Source: Schizochytrium sp. TIO01 (lineage: Eukaryota > Sar > Bigyra > Thraustochytrida > Thraustochytriidae). From it: DNA of 64,000 nucleotides. Below the pieces are notes generated by a model that saw nothing but the letters and a program-made list of their open reading frames with translations, had not been told where the DNA came from and ran no database searches. Positions 22,100-34,574 of this stretch are shown here, in pieces. The translations under genes and the position numbers were made by a program. Positions within the stretch are counted from its first letter, which is position 1; each line of letters starts with the position of its first letter. The DNA lies in assembly GCA_004764695.1 (NCBI GenBank), contig SMSO01000034.1, positions 1,071,501 through 1,135,500 on the forward strand. The letters run 5' to 3'.

Positions 22100-25000
22100 T
22101 AATAGCGAACGCCCAACGCCAGCCAAGACAGTCCATCTTGCACCGAGCGTGGGCGCGGCCCTCAAGTTTAGTTCGGCCATAGCCTCAAAAGAAGCAAATA
22201 CCTAGGCCTATATTACTCAGAGTACACAAAGCTCTGCGGCACGCGCGAGTTAATTTATATTTGTTTTTATTTCAGGTTTTGTGACTTGCCTTGTAGTCAG
22301 GCTTCTTCAGGGGAAATAAAATCGAGCTTGCTTGCTCGTTTGATACTCGCCCTCATTTTTTGTTTATCAACGTTGCAATGAAGAGCCATGTCACGCTGGC
22401 ATGATGATCTCTAGATTCCTTGTGAGTGCCCCAGCAATTCCGCGGCATGATAACACCCTAATTAGTAGCATACTACCAAAGTATATAGTAAATGCTACTA
22501 CCGTTATTGGACACAGTTTGCCGGGATAAGATCAGTAAGAACGAGACCTTAGCGAGAATATAAGCCATAAGCTCACGTAGCTGGCTTGTGGTGTTTGAGA
22601 ATAAAACCAAATATTTGCACACACACAAAATGAGGCGCAAGCCTCAAACTAAATCCGAAAACGTGGTTCTCTTCTTCGTAGCTTAATAATTAGACAACTG
22701 CGAGTTCTCACAAGCTTTTTTGCATAGTAGAAAGAATTTCATTAGAAAACGAGTCAAACCTTTTAGAATTATGTTAACATTTCAGTCATTAATCCATGAG
22801 AGTGTTACTTAGAATTTAGTACATGTCTGTACACGTCTATTTTGATAACTGATCTTGATCCAAAACTATTTTGTGAACAAAAGTCCTGTCGGCTCAGAAC
22901 GACTTCCTTAGACTTATGTGTAACACTTTAAGACACTGTACTAAAGACCTTGAGGAATAAAATTGCAGAGTATCCCAATTATTCTTTGATTATCTTCGGC
23001 ACTGAAACGGAATTTTGTATAAATCGCTTGACAACCTCCACTATGAACCGTAGACGTAGATAAAGATTTTGCAATTCATGCATTAAAAAGCAAATGGAGA
23101 CAAAATAGTGAGCGTAGGACGCAAGCAACGTACTAAAACGGATTGTTTTGCAACACCAAGGTTCGTTCAGACGTAATGTGCGAGGCTTCAAATCCCGTTA
23201 CAAGACAAAAAATGAGAATAACTCTATTCTGTATTTGTATCACCTGTTGGCAGAGTAATACAATTTGAAGCATATCCTATAAATTCACATTACAACCTAA
23301 ATATTCCCCATATGATGACGCTACGCTAAACGAAGCAAAGTCGTTTAGAAGACAACTGATGAGCTTACCAAGCAGTCACAGATCACTATGAAGTTTGTCT
23401 ACGAGCAATATGGCCTTAAGCTTTCTTATCGAAGTATGTGCAGAGTTTTCTTACAAACAAATTTTCGGATTACAACGATCTATCTTGCGTAGCAGAAATT
23501 TTAAACAAGATTAGGACAACTCATGTCCTCAAGGTTGGGCCCAACCTAAAATATCGTATTTTTTTTGTTGTTATTGTTGCTGTTTCTAGAAACCCTTGCT
23601 CATCTAAATGTTCTTCTTTGAAAATAAACTTAAACCTTGGAGGAGGTATACAAACACAATGGTCTTCGATAAACAAATCTAAAAAATATGTAGTCTAAGG
23701 ACTTCCATGTTATATCATTGTGGTTCCGATAAACTATATATATTGACATTAACAAACGAGCCTTGCGAAACGTATATCAGAAAGCATTGATACAGAAAAT
23801 CGTCTTGAGTTGCTGCTTTAATAAAGAACTTCGATATATAAACTTCCTAGATTCTAGTTCCTGAGCTGCTACAAGTAGAGAACCTAAAGTTAGTCTGTCT
23901 AACTCTGATCTCATCGAATAGGGTTACTTTCTTATGTCTCATATTTTAGGAACATGTTTCAATACATCCAAGGCATCCTCAATTTAAAGCTTCTTACATC
24001 TTTCTATCTCGCGCATCCGTCATAGGTGAAAAGAATTGTGAATTGTATCATGATTATAGGGTAGGTACTAATAATTTGGAGTTCGTGGTAGTACACACTG
24101 GCTTTCGTCTTTGGTAGGGCACGCTGGCCAGCCCAGGTTAATACGACGGAAAGTGTGTACTATAGTGCACGCGGAAACAACTTGCACTCAAGTGAGCGAA
24201 CCACCCATTGGTTTCAAATGCTTCTGCTTATCAGTGCGAGAGCGTGCGTTACAAAATGTGTACCGCAGCACGCAGTAGTTTTCTGGAATCATCTTTGAAC
24301 TACCACCTTTCGTTGCTAGTTGAATAATTTCTTTTGAGAGAGGTGTGTTTCTTACCAACCACTGTATCTCATGATGGAGGTGGTCACGGTGGTAGTACAC
24401 AACTCGCACCACTTCGACGCACTCTAAACTTCCTTCTTCTGTTTCATCTAAAAAGAAAAAAGAAAAAAGAAAAAGGCGTAGATTTGTTAGTATTTTATTT
24501 TTTTAATATTAAAATAAAAACTTCCTTTAAGTTTACATAAGAAAACAAAAACAAAAACAAAAACACGTCTTTATGTGTAAAGTGAAATATTCTCCTTTTC
24601 TATTGTATTAATGAATTTTTTATTTTTTTTTTAAATCTGCACGTGCAAAACAAAAGTTAGGATTTTTTTAATTTTTTTAAAATTATTGCATTAGCAGGTA
24701 GCATATATAGTAACAACGATGTTGAAGTCACTGTTGTTTTTTTGGTTTCTATATACATATATATAATATATTATATAAATGGGGTTGTTTGTTTATATAT
24801 ACATGTGTATATATTCCTAATTTCTCAAAATGGAAGAAAACTAGAGTCATTGAAAAAATCAAAAGCCTAGGGCTAACATCCAATGAAACAACCGTTATGT
24901 TTATTACACAGCAATCAATTTGTGAAAGAGACTAGTCTATTTCACCAGCCCCCCAGTGTTTTGTTCATTGCTCGTTTGGCTTGCGTGTCAAATTCTGCAA

Positions 25001-25713
25001 CATAAGTCCTTACCTTTGAAGGTGGGTAAAGCTACTTCTTTGTATACTTTGACTGGCAAATGAGTTCGAATGGGAACCTGGCGACTACGTGAGAGCATGC
25101 ATTTATATCGCGTCAAGGAAGAGCTGGCGCATCCTATTCGGCAAAAAATTGGAAAGTGCTCTAATATTCAATTATAGTCCCGGGGATAGCATATCATCAT
25201 GTGTGTCTTATAATGTGATGAAAAGATACCAATCTCAAGATTCAATCTGGATCAAATCTATTTGAGGGTTGCATAGATGCTGAGTACTTAATCCTTAATT
25301 CGACAGAGTGAAAGTATAACTAGAAGCACTCTATGTTTTAAGTCCATTCCTTTGATCTTTCGAAACATGATACTTGCTGACTCGTTCTTCCCGAATCTAC
25401 ATTAAAAAAGGTTATCAATATGCTCCTATTTAAATTTGCTTTAGTGAAAAGGAGTTTACAAGCATATATATGCATTCAACGTTATCTACTTAGGCTTGCT
25501 CTGGTTTTACAGTACAATCATTTCAGCCAGCCAGCTATCATTGTGTCTATGGTCCCCTCTGTAACAGAAGGTATTTCATTCTGTAATCCCCAGCTGCTCC
25601 TTCATTCTAAATCACTAATAAGTCAGAATGCATGAAAGAACATAACGAATGCAATTCTAAGTTCCTTACCCTATCTCGCTTTTGGCGGTGGTGAGCTCGC
25701 CACTGGCTTCTTT

Positions 25714-25740
25714 TCTTCTTTCTTTCTTTCTTTCTTTCTG
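25714..25740. repeat. TTTC microsatellite
   Basis: A run of TTTC/TTCT units. A matching AAAG run lies at 32252-32277 in the next large spacer. Confidence 0.85.
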
Positions 25741-27548
25741 AATGTATTAGGACCAACGGAGCCCTTTCTTGCTCTGTAATGGGGATGGGAGAAGAGATCC
25801 AGAAACAGGCAATCGAATACAAAGCGATATCTTTAAAGAATGTTTACACATATTGAAATATTTAAGGGTGTTTTCGTTCTTCGCTCATGAATGAATTTCA
25901 CAACATGCCCAATTATAAACACGACTAATCTTTAACAGATGCTGTATTGTAAGTAACTGGGCAATTCGGGCTCTCTTTTGCAAACCATGCAATTCCATAA
26001 ATTTATGTTGCTATGATATTTGGAAGGCTAAGATTACCATTTAAAGCATTGTCAACAAATATGGAATCAGTTCAGCCGCCCGAATATCTTAATGTTGAAA
26101 ATGTTTGAAATGTCTTTTCTAATGATAGAGCTTTTAGCTACTCTCATAAAAGGGCTCGGAACTACTGCAGAAACTTTGATACGACAATAATTTAAAGAGG
26201 TAATCCAGCTATTCACAGCGTCTCTATACTTTGTATATAGCTCTTCAACACTCACCATCTTTTGAAGATGAGTTAAAGTAATGAACGGGAGACCTTGCCA
26301 TGATAAGAACTTTAACCCAACATACGTCTGCCTCAATAATGTGTCTTAAATAGATGGTGCATAGTATATTGTATAACGGGAACGGGAACACAGTATAGTG
26401 AAGGAATTGAAGCATTAGCTATTCTATCGTGTTCTCGCAAATAATGGTAAACCTAGAAGATTATATTGTATTGAAACTTGGTACCTGCTAAAAGAGAAAT
26501 AGGAAAAGTGATGTCAAGAGTCTTGTCTACAAGAGCAAGGGAAGACAGAGAGTTAAAGCTTTTGTTTAACTTTGTTATGAAAGGTCACGGTCGTTAATTA
26601 GTCTATTTGTGAAAAATCCCGAGCTTGTTCGTATTTCAGGGATGTCTCACACTGCCTTCCGTTAATCATGCTGGTTTTGTCTAGTGGCAGGTATTCTACG
26701 AATGCTTCAACAAATGAGCCAGCCACGCGCTTTCGGTTCTGCATGCACTCTGCTGGGATATATATGCATCCCCTTAGTATGTTATATTGCCCTCAGTCTT
26801 ACAAAGGATTGTCATGAACTCTTGCTCTGTTCCATTTACTGGTTCCTCCAATGGTGTATTTCAACAATGCATGACTGATCATGAAAACAAACAACCTGGA
26901 GGTATCAATATCACGGGGTCATAATGTTCGATTCTTTTTACAGAATGACTCTTGAAGCGCTGAATATGAACTGGATGAACTGATATTTTTAGTAAAACTC
27001 GTACAACGTAGATACTAAATTAAAGTAGCGAGAACACAAGCATTGATTTCATGAAAGTAAACAAAATGGGTAATTCGGAAGCTGTTCAAATGTTAAGACA
27101 TCGAGAGTAGGTGCGGTGCAGCGTCTCTGTTGTACTTATCAGCACACTGTTATATTTATGGATATTCTGAAGCCCACTGCATTATTGCAACCAGCCGGGC
27201 TCATCCATGTCGTGGTTCTCAAGCAGTAATGCAAAGAACTCTTTTCATCAATTAAACCCTTTTATTTAATACAGCTTTTGCTTTCATTCCATCGATATAT
27301 AGTTTACGATCATGCTGTGGTATCATGAGTTCAAGAAGGGAAGCCAACAAAGCTAAGGTCCAAACTTTATTACCTACCTAGCTAGAGAAGTTTCTCTCTT
27401 CAAATTTTCCCTCTGTTTGCCTTCCTTTCCTTACCAACTCTTTCCTTAGGAATTCTTTATAAATCGGTAAGTACTCCATTTATGGACTTGCTAGAATAGC
27501 GCATTCTTGAAATTCTTCTCTCCAGCAGCCGCGACACTCTTCTGCACG

Positions 27549-28859
27549 ATGAGGCTTATTTTGCGTGGCGCAGAGGCAGAGGCAGTGCGGGCTTCACGCG
27601 CAGCTGCTACAAGCTCCTCTTGCAACACCGAAACTCGCAACAACGCGCCAACTGCAAACGAAGACAGCAGCGATGAGAATGTGCTGCGCCACTCTGCCGT
27701 ACATAGCTCGACTGTTGACAGTTCTATCTCAAGTCCAGTTGCTCAAGCGGCAGCTGAATGCGGTAGCTCATTGCATAGCGGATCTCGAAGGCTAAGTCAC
27801 AGTAATTCGCCATCAATACCTTCCACGAAGTCTTCAAAGAAAAATTCGTCGAGCTCTTCTAATAATACTGCCTCATGTGGGAGCGCTTCAATGTCTCCGC
27901 CCTTCACTCGGCAGATCACCGAGAAGAAGCCGAACGCTGTTAAAACAAATAATCTCTCAGAATCTTCTGGGTCGGTGAAGCTGTGTTTCGAAGAATATCT
28001 TGTGCAATTAAAGAAGAAACGAGGTCTGGAGTGGAGACGAATGTGTGGCGACGGGAATTGTCTCTTTCGGGCGGTAAGTGCCCAAATCTTGGGAGAGCCC
28101 GACTGGCACGCAGAGATTCGTGTGCGGGTCGCGGACCACCTTGCAAAGGACAAATCACATTTTGCGAACTTTGTTTCTGGCAGCTTTGAAAACTATGTGG
28201 AGAATATCAGGAGAGATGGTGTATTCGGAACTAATGTAGAACTTCAAGCAATCTCGGAAATTTATAATCGCAGCGTTGAGGTGTATCAGTTTCCGGGCGA
28301 AGCAAAACGAGATTGTGGCAAAGTTTTTGTTGAAAATTTGCAAGATTTAGTGAAACCGATGAATACATTTCAAACGACGTATGTAAGCAAAGACCCTCCT
28401 ATTCGTCTCTTGTATTCAAATGGTAATCACTATGATGCACTTATTGATCCTTGGGAAGCTTCAGTTGGTGTAGGTCTCGGGTTGCCTGGTCTAGAAGCTG
28501 GTAAATTGGAACGCGATCTTCTCGAGGAAACACGGAAGCGCAGTATTGCCGATTTATATGGATTGAGCTCAACAGAACCAACATCAAGGTCCGTCGTGGC
28601 AAGTTCCTCGTCGTCTTCTTCTTCTTCTTCTTCGTCGTCGTCGTCGTCCTCATTGGCAATTTCAACCTCGCAACCTCTCACTGAAACTGCGGACCAGCTG
28701 CATAATTCTAGCACATCATCATCTTCTTCGTCTTCACTCACACGAGCTGGTCATGAATTGAACAACTCACCAATTCTTCAGGATAGCATTAGTGATACTG
28801 AGGCTGCTTTGCTCGAAGCCGCTCTGTGGGAGAGTCACAAGAGGTCACGTAGTTCATGA
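27549..28859 (+). CDS. OTU-family deubiquitinase, OTUD5-like
   Basis: The first ATG in frame is at 27549 (MRLILRGAEAEAVRASR), giving 436 residues. Residues 1-150 are Ser/Asn-rich and disordered. The OTU cysteine-protease domain runs from about 155 to 305 with the catalytic set Asp168/Cys171 in CGDGNCLFRAVS and His294 in GNHYDAL. The segment NVELQAISEIYNRSVEVYQF plus MNTFQTTYVSKDPPIRLLY follows the OTUD5 pattern, in which the enzyme removes ubiquitin, mainly K48/K63 chains, from signalling proteins. A poly-Ser stretch coded by TCN repeats follows. At residues about 416-429 DTEAALLEAALWES fits a ubiquitin-interacting motif, also found at the OTUD5 C-terminus. Chain preference cannot be read from the sequence. 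The stop is TGA. Confidence 0.85.
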   Translation: MRLILRGAEAEAVRASRAAATSSSCNTETRNNAPTANEDSSDENVLRHSAVHSSTVDSSISSPVAQAAAECGSSLHSGSRRLSHSNSPSIPSTKSSKKNSSSSSNNTASCGSASMSPPFTRQITEKKPNAVKTNNLSESSGSVKLCFEEYLVQLKKKRGLEWRRMCGDGNCLFRAVSAQILGEPDWHAEIRVRVADHLAKDKSHFANFVSGSFENYVENIRRDGVFGTNVELQAISEIYNRSVEVYQFPGEAKRDCGKVFVENLQDLVKPMNTFQTTYVSKDPPIRLLYSNGNHYDALIDPWEASVGVGLGLPGLEAGKLERDLLEETRKRSIADLYGLSSTEPTSRSVVASSSSSSSSSSSSSSSSSLAISTSQPLTETADQLHNSSTSSSSSSSLTRAGHELNNSPILQDSISDTEAALLEAALWESHKRSRSS

Positions 28860-29533
28860 TTTAACAAACCATCCTTGTCACAGGTGAATATTTTTAAAAA
28901 GGTGGTCTTCTAGTAAATAATCGAATACAAATGCTCACTTCACTATTGAAAATTAACAGGCTGAATAGCTGCAAGATTAAATGAGACACAAATCCCTCCG
29001 ATCCTGAACTGTAAATATCGATATGACATGAAAGAGAACCTTCCAGCTCCAATAAGCGATTTGATTGTCTGCTTTATGGTGTTCTATATTTTTCTACTAT
29101 ATTGAAAGTCATAATTGTTATAACGAAGAGAGATAAAAGTTAAATTAATAGTGCGTATCCTTTGTACGCCTCGCATATTCTACAAAATAAAAACAGAAAG
29201 CACCGATACTACTCACCACCCACCCTTACTTTTATATATATTATGCTATTATACATATCTAGCAAAAAGATCTCTTGCTGAGCTATAAAAAAAACTTTGA
29301 ATATCGCTCCTCTTTATATCAAAAATTTTCAGGCTAGTCAGATTCTATTGGGAGATAAGAAACAGATACCAAAATTGGATTATATTAAAACAAGGTAATA
29401 TAATGTACGGTTAAAAGTAAAAAAGATAATAATGATGGGGTGCCTTCCCCCCAAAAATGAGAAAATGGAAGTGAGAAGAAAGGAAAAGCAAACACGGCTC
29501 TATTTGTAGTGTATCTACATCTGTTGAAGTGTC
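28860..29533. other. Convergent 3' spacer
   Basis: AT-rich DNA between the facing 3' ends of the OTU gene and the EsV-1-7 gene, with no coding frame or repeat of note. Confidence 0.6.
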
Positions 29534-30874
29534 CTATTCAAAGAAGTGATCGTCATATGGTGCAACCTGTCCATGGTCACGACCGACAGCGCCAGATGAT
29601 TCATCCTCAACAACAGAAATGGTTGGAATCCCTGGCGCAGAGTTCTGCAGGTGCTCTTGAGGAGACTGATCCCGCTGGACCTGTGCTTGACCATGATCAT
29701 TGATGTGAGTTTGATGGGCATGATGATGAAGATGTTCTAAATCTGTATGGTGCTCGTGGTGCTCGTGGTGGTGCATGTGGTGTTCATGAGGGTCGTCCTC
29801 ACCTCCAGGCTCACCACCCGTCTCCAGCGCTCTATGATGCATGTCCTGGGCATGCAGTCCGGCCAAGTGTATGGCATGATGATGAACACCAGCTGGAACG
29901 CCGTCGTGCGTGTCAATTCGAGGTACCTTCGTCATTGCATGACCTCCAAGCGATTGATCTGACCTCGTGCGCTCTCCTTGAACCCTTTCAAGGCGGTCAA
30001 ACTCACGTAGGGTCTCCGCGTCACACAGTCCTCGTAACCTTTTAAGCCTTTGTCTAAGCAAGTTATTCTCTGCCTCCACGTATGCTAGCTGCTCCTGGAG
30101 CTCTGCAGCGCTCTTTTGGCCCCTCGACTTGAGCTCCCTGCAATCTTCCGGCGCGTGCATTGCACAATACTTTCTATGGGTTGTACCATGCATATAAAGT
30201 GCACGCGTGCCACAGGAGGGAACACAACACGTTCGTTTGCTCAGGTTCACTGCTCCTTCTCTTTTGTGTTCGCTGCACCACCTGCGTCTGTCTCCAGGCA
30301 TACCGAATGTCGCTTGGGTACCACACTGTGCTGCCTCACATAGTGCAGCGCCCTTGATGTAGGCACCAGCGGGTTTATGCGCAGCACACCAGCGTTTTTT
30401 AATGCCATCGAATGTGTACGAGGCATGTTTTTCACAGCCATTTTCTTCACAGAAACTAGACTGAAACGAATGGGAGCCAGGTAGTTTGTGTTGCGCACAC
30501 CATCGATATCGTTTCACGTTATCTCCAAAGGAAGCACGTTTCGAGCAACCAGGGAGTTCGCACAGTGCACCTCTTCGGGCACGCCTTGGTCTGCGAGCGC
30601 GCTGCTCAGGCACTAAGTTGCTGTCGTCAGTTATCAAATCATGATGGACGACACTGACAACTTCAGCAAGCAAACCGTCGGAAGCTAAGTGCAGGTCATG
30701 GTGGCTGCCATCGTGCGGAACAACCGTAGAGGTGGAGGAGGAAGACGAAGACGAAGACGAGGCAGCCGTCGAGCTGGGAATAAGGTCGTGAGAGTGCTGC
30801 GACTGAATAGGTGTCACTCCTTCTTCGGGGTGGACGTCGGAAAGTGGCCCGTGCGGGGCGCCGGCGTCTGTCAT
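29534..30874 (-). CDS. EsV-1-7 repeat protein with leucine zipper and His-rich tail
   Basis: The ATG at 30874 (MTDAGAPHGPLSD) gives 446 residues. Four consecutive cysteine/histidine repeats occupy residues 105-240 with strict spacing C-x4-C-x15-C-x2-H-x12: C105/C110/C126/H129, C142/C147/C163/H166, C179/C184/C200/H203, C216/C221/C237/H240. Internal motifs such as ASFG and RWCAQHK match the EsV-1-7 repeat, named after a brown-algal virus gene and known from the Ectocarpus developmental regulator IMMEDIATE UPRIGHT; its biochemical role is not established, and metal binding is inferred. A basic run (RARRPRRARRG) precedes the repeats. A coiled coil follows, with heptad positions L259, V266, L273 and L280, suggesting dimerisation. 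Residues about 320-400 are strongly His-rich. A nuclear regulator is plausible but unproven. Confidence 0.8.
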   Translation of the reverse strand: MTDAGAPHGPLSDVHPEEGVTPIQSQHSHDLIPSSTAASSSSSSSSSTSTVVPHDGSHHDLHLASDGLLAEVVSVVHHDLITDDSNLVPEQRARRPRRARRGALCELPGCSKRASFGDNVKRYRWCAQHKLPGSHSFQSSFCEENGCEKHASYTFDGIKKRWCAAHKPAGAYIKGAALCEAAQCGTQATFGMPGDRRRWCSEHKREGAVNLSKRTCCVPSCGTRALYMHGTTHRKYCAMHAPEDCRELKSRGQKSAAELQEQLAYVEAENNLLRQRLKRLRGLCDAETLREFDRLERVQGERTRSDQSLGGHAMTKVPRIDTHDGVPAGVHHHAIHLAGLHAQDMHHRALETGGEPGGEDDPHEHHMHHHEHHEHHTDLEHLHHHAHQTHINDHGQAQVQRDQSPQEHLQNSAPGIPTISVVEDESSGAVGRDHGQVAPYDDHFFE

Positions 30875-30886
30875 GCCCAACGCATG
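30872..30886 (-). promoter_or_regulatory. Four-codon upstream ORF overlapping the EsV-1-7 start
   Basis: On the minus strand ATGCGTTGGGCATGA encodes M-R-W-A-stop, and its TGA overlaps the main ATG (ATGA). Such an arrangement can limit translation to leaky scanning or to termination-reinitiation. Whether it lies in the mRNA is not known. Confidence 0.4.
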
Positions 30887-33444
30887 GCGACGCTCCAGGT
30901 GAGCAGTTTGTCGTCTGCTGCCAATTATCAGGGTTTAGACACCCGATAGACAATGGGTATTAATATGCTAATTGAGGTAGGTAATGCAGGGACCCTGTGG
31001 TTATGCACACTCTCACGCTCTCAGAAGGTTGTTGATGGGTTATGGAGATGTTAAGTTTTGGTGAGCGTACTACTCGTGGAGAGCGATCGGGTACAGAACC
31101 ATAATTAACCCTTCAAATTTCAACAAGATTGTACGTACCAAGGCAGTGTTAACCTTCAAAGCCACTGGGATGACGGTAGCTGATGACATTCCGAGTGAAT
31201 TTCCCCTGAGTGGTAGAGTATGTAGTATTATCATATTGAAGATTATGCAATAAAGCCTGGTTGGGAGCGCGGGTTTCAACTTGTAATACCTTCATCCAGT
31301 CAGAGGCTACTCTAATAAATCTCTAAACCTTTTAGCTTGGTTGCAATTGCCACACTGTAATGAAATCCTGTCGGGGCTGACCAAAGTGGAGATCTGAGAT
31401 GTGGTAGTTATGCCTTCACAAAGAAAACACAGTGCTACTCCAGGTTGCTTTTAAAAGAATGTGTATAAAAAACACCAGCCAACTTTGTAAAAGAAATAAG
31501 CTCCAGTGTTGCATAGAATGTTTCAGCAGAATGCACCACTTCCATCTGTTCTGCAAGTGTGTGCGAATCCTGCAGATATCAGCAATTTATGCAAAGTCTA
31601 CTTACCTACCCAACTTATGTGTTACTCACTGACAGGGTAGGCACATGTCTGTCTAGCTCTAGCTGAGTGGACCCTATACAAACAACGAGCTGCCACTGTG
31701 CTACCTCACAGGTTCCGAAGACGAGGTGTCATAAGGCGGAGTGCAATGAAATAAAGCAAAGCGAAATGGAAACGAATATTCATCGATGCCTCCCTATCAC
31801 ACACGAGAACTTGCTCTTTGTACAAACACGCCGAATTGCACTTAACCTTACCTTAATTTATTTCAATAATATAGTCATATGTCCCGACTTTCGGGGACAT
31901 TTATTTACCTTTATTCACCAAAGACGTGCAGTTCAGTTTGCCTGCCTTCTCCCTGCCCTATCACCTGCAATGAATACAATATGATACATACGTACAGCTT
32001 GAATCCCCTCCAGGGTACAGTTAAATGATAAACTACTCTAACCACCATTCTCGCATATAATTCGCTTAACCTCTACCCTGCCCTACCTTACCCTAACCCA
32101 GTATCGGCTCCATCTCTTTTGAGGCCTGTACATTGCTGTATTTGACGGACGCTTTCTTTCGAACTGAGAATGGGAGACATGAAACACTGCAAAGATTCCT
32201 TTCAGAATGGAATCACGTGATCGGTTCCGAGACTTAGAATGAAATACTTCCAAGAAAGAAAGAAAGAAAGAAAGAAAAGGAAAAAGGAAAGAAAACACTA
32301 TTGGCCACATGAGTCTACCTCTTACTTAATCAAGTCCTTTGGATGCCTTTCTTCGGCAGGGTTCGAAAGCTTCTTCTTCTTCTTCATCATCTTCTTTTAG
32401 AATTGGCAGTAGAGAGGAGTGCCCCCAAAAGCTCACAGCCGAAGAGGGATAACTTGGCGAGACATTGGGAGAATATTCTACGTTTCCTCACAGAAAACTG
32501 TGTCGGCGAGTTTTCTAAAATGGATTTCTGATTGGATATGGGGATTAAACTGTGGGGCATGAGACGATATTTAGCTTTAAATAATCAGGAATAACTTTCC
32601 TCTACTTCCTTTCACTGAACATGATTGAGTCCTAATATATCACTGGGTCACATCCCAAGGTATGAATATACAATAGTGGTTTACAATGGCACATAGGAGA
32701 TTTAGTCCTTTTAAAGATTTAAATTATCTTGAATACCAAACTATTAAAGACAATGTTCAATCTGGGCATATGTTTTTGCGCCTGAACAATCGAAATAATG
32801 CGATCTAAAATAAAAGTGAATGTCAGGGATTTGGGTAGAGAAGTATTTCAGAAATACTGGTCTTCAGATATTGGCTTAAATATTTAGTCACCACATAGAG
32901 GAGTAACCAATCAAGGAAAGCAAGCGATTTTGAGCAACCCTCTAGAAACTTTTGAGGGTCTATTTTAACCTGGGCGATTTCAAACATACATTATCTGCTA
33001 TTATCAACATCTTTACAAGAACATGTTTTAATAATAAGTAATAGGCCAACCTATTCTATAAAAAATACTAGGCCTGTATCATATTCATTAAAATAGAAAA
33101 AGATGGAGGTAAAAATGCAAAATGTACATTCTCAGTTGGTAAAATTAGTGCCTAATTTGCTTGCGATTGAGGCAGCACTTTTTAATATAACAATGAGCGA
33201 TACTTCGAAGAAGACCTTGAATTGAACTGCACCCAATGTCGTTGTTCAAGCACGAAGCATGTGTGTCTGTTGCGATGAAATTATCGGGAGTCTCTGTTCA
33301 ACTTTAGCTGGTTCTTAGTTCGCACAGCTGATCATGAGAGGTGAGGCCTGAAGAATAACCAATAAAAATGCAAGTTCAAGGTTCACACGATGAAGAAAAT
33401 AAACAAGCCTGATCAATAAGTCAACCATTCACTCATTCATAATA

Positions 33445-33476
33445 TCATAAATTCATAAATTCATAAATTCATAAAA
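33445..33476. repeat. 8-bp tandem repeat, four units
   Basis: The unit TCATAAAT is repeated three times, followed by a variant copy. Confidence 0.85.
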
Positions 33477-34550
33477 TTTAAGCTTCCATGGAACTTCTCA
33501 AATTCGATGAACCAGTGGACCAATGAGCTCTCGACGAGGGCCATATCTCAATTCGAAAACTTCAAAAGTCTCGACGCTGCAAGCAAATCCAGCAAGCTGT
33601 TAGGTGTTAGTTTGTTTTATTTGTTCTTGTGCGCGTTTATTCTAAATTATTAGCAAACGGAGCTCCGATTCGAATTGCTCTAACGCACAGTTTTATTCAG
33701 CTCCGAGAGACGAAAAGAGAAGTCGGAACATTGAGTTCACCTCTCTTAGAGACTATTCAGTAACAGCACTACTTACCACTTGGTATTGCGAATGTCTTTC
33801 AAGTCTTGGCTTTTGTAGAATTAACTTTGTTCAAAACCTAAAAGTCAAAAGGAAATAAATATTTACATAATCTCACCATTTTATACAAGCTACGACCTCT
33901 TTCAATAGTCGCTGCGTATACATATATATATCTTTAAAAAATTCACACACAAAAAATTACGATACTATAGTATGTGATGTAGGCCACAATAAAAGTTGAC
34001 GAAGTGGATTGAAAGGCCAAGTTGATAATGGACAGGCGCTGACTGCCGGCCTTACGCGTAGGCTGTGCACGGAAGGCGTGGCTTGAAGGCATTAGAGGGG
34101 GGCAATGCTTTGCTTGCTCCTTTCAACTACGTTGCACGAAATGGCCGAGTCTAATCTTAGATTGGTGAACAGATCTCACATCAAACAACATCATTTCGTG
34201 ACACGTCGTATTAAGTGATTGTTTGGAGTTTTTTACTTAAGGTTTAAAAAAAAAAAAAAAAAATCACTCTAAGATTGAATGGCGCAGAAAAGATCATACT
34301 CGGAACTACGATCATTGTACCGTCGACCTCTTCTTCTTCTTGAGTCCGCACCGCTCGCTTTGGCAGGACATAAAGCAGCTCAATAACCGTCTGAGCGGCC
34401 TCAGACGGTTCCTCTTTGGCTACTTTTCCATAGCGAGTCCCGCCCGGAGCTCTCTTTCTGCGAGAACGATGAAGCAGGAAATGAAATGAGCAGACCGTAT
34501 TTTCTATAAAACTCATCTCTAATGATAAGATGGGAAAAAAGAAGAAAACA

Positions 34551-34574
34551 AGAGAGAGAGAGAGAGAGAGAGAG
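34551..34574. repeat. GA dinucleotide microsatellite
   Basis: Twelve AG units in a row. Confidence 0.9.

Larger units (their letters stand above)
16432..27548. other. 11-kb region without a convincing gene
   Basis: Only short frames occur. The least bad are 16842-17180 (+, 112 codons), 21899-22180 (-, 93 codons, starting MAELNLRAAPTLGARW), 23438-23698 (+) and 26067-26336 (-); none shows a domain. The DNA is AT-rich and holds a TTA/ATT microsatellite near 20755-20780, a 14-bp perfect palindrome at 22086-22099, an AT-rich tract around 24550-24800 and a TTTC microsatellite near 25710-25740. No tRNA, snRNA or rRNA signature was recognised. It could hold non-coding RNA genes, fast-evolving spliced genes or structural DNA; I cannot tell which. 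Confidence 0.5.

Noticed and set aside
32070-32100. CCCTAA-like words resembling telomere repeat
   Set aside because: Only one complete unit among degenerate CCCTNN words, within a gene-bearing chromosome region; too short for a telomere or an interstitial array.
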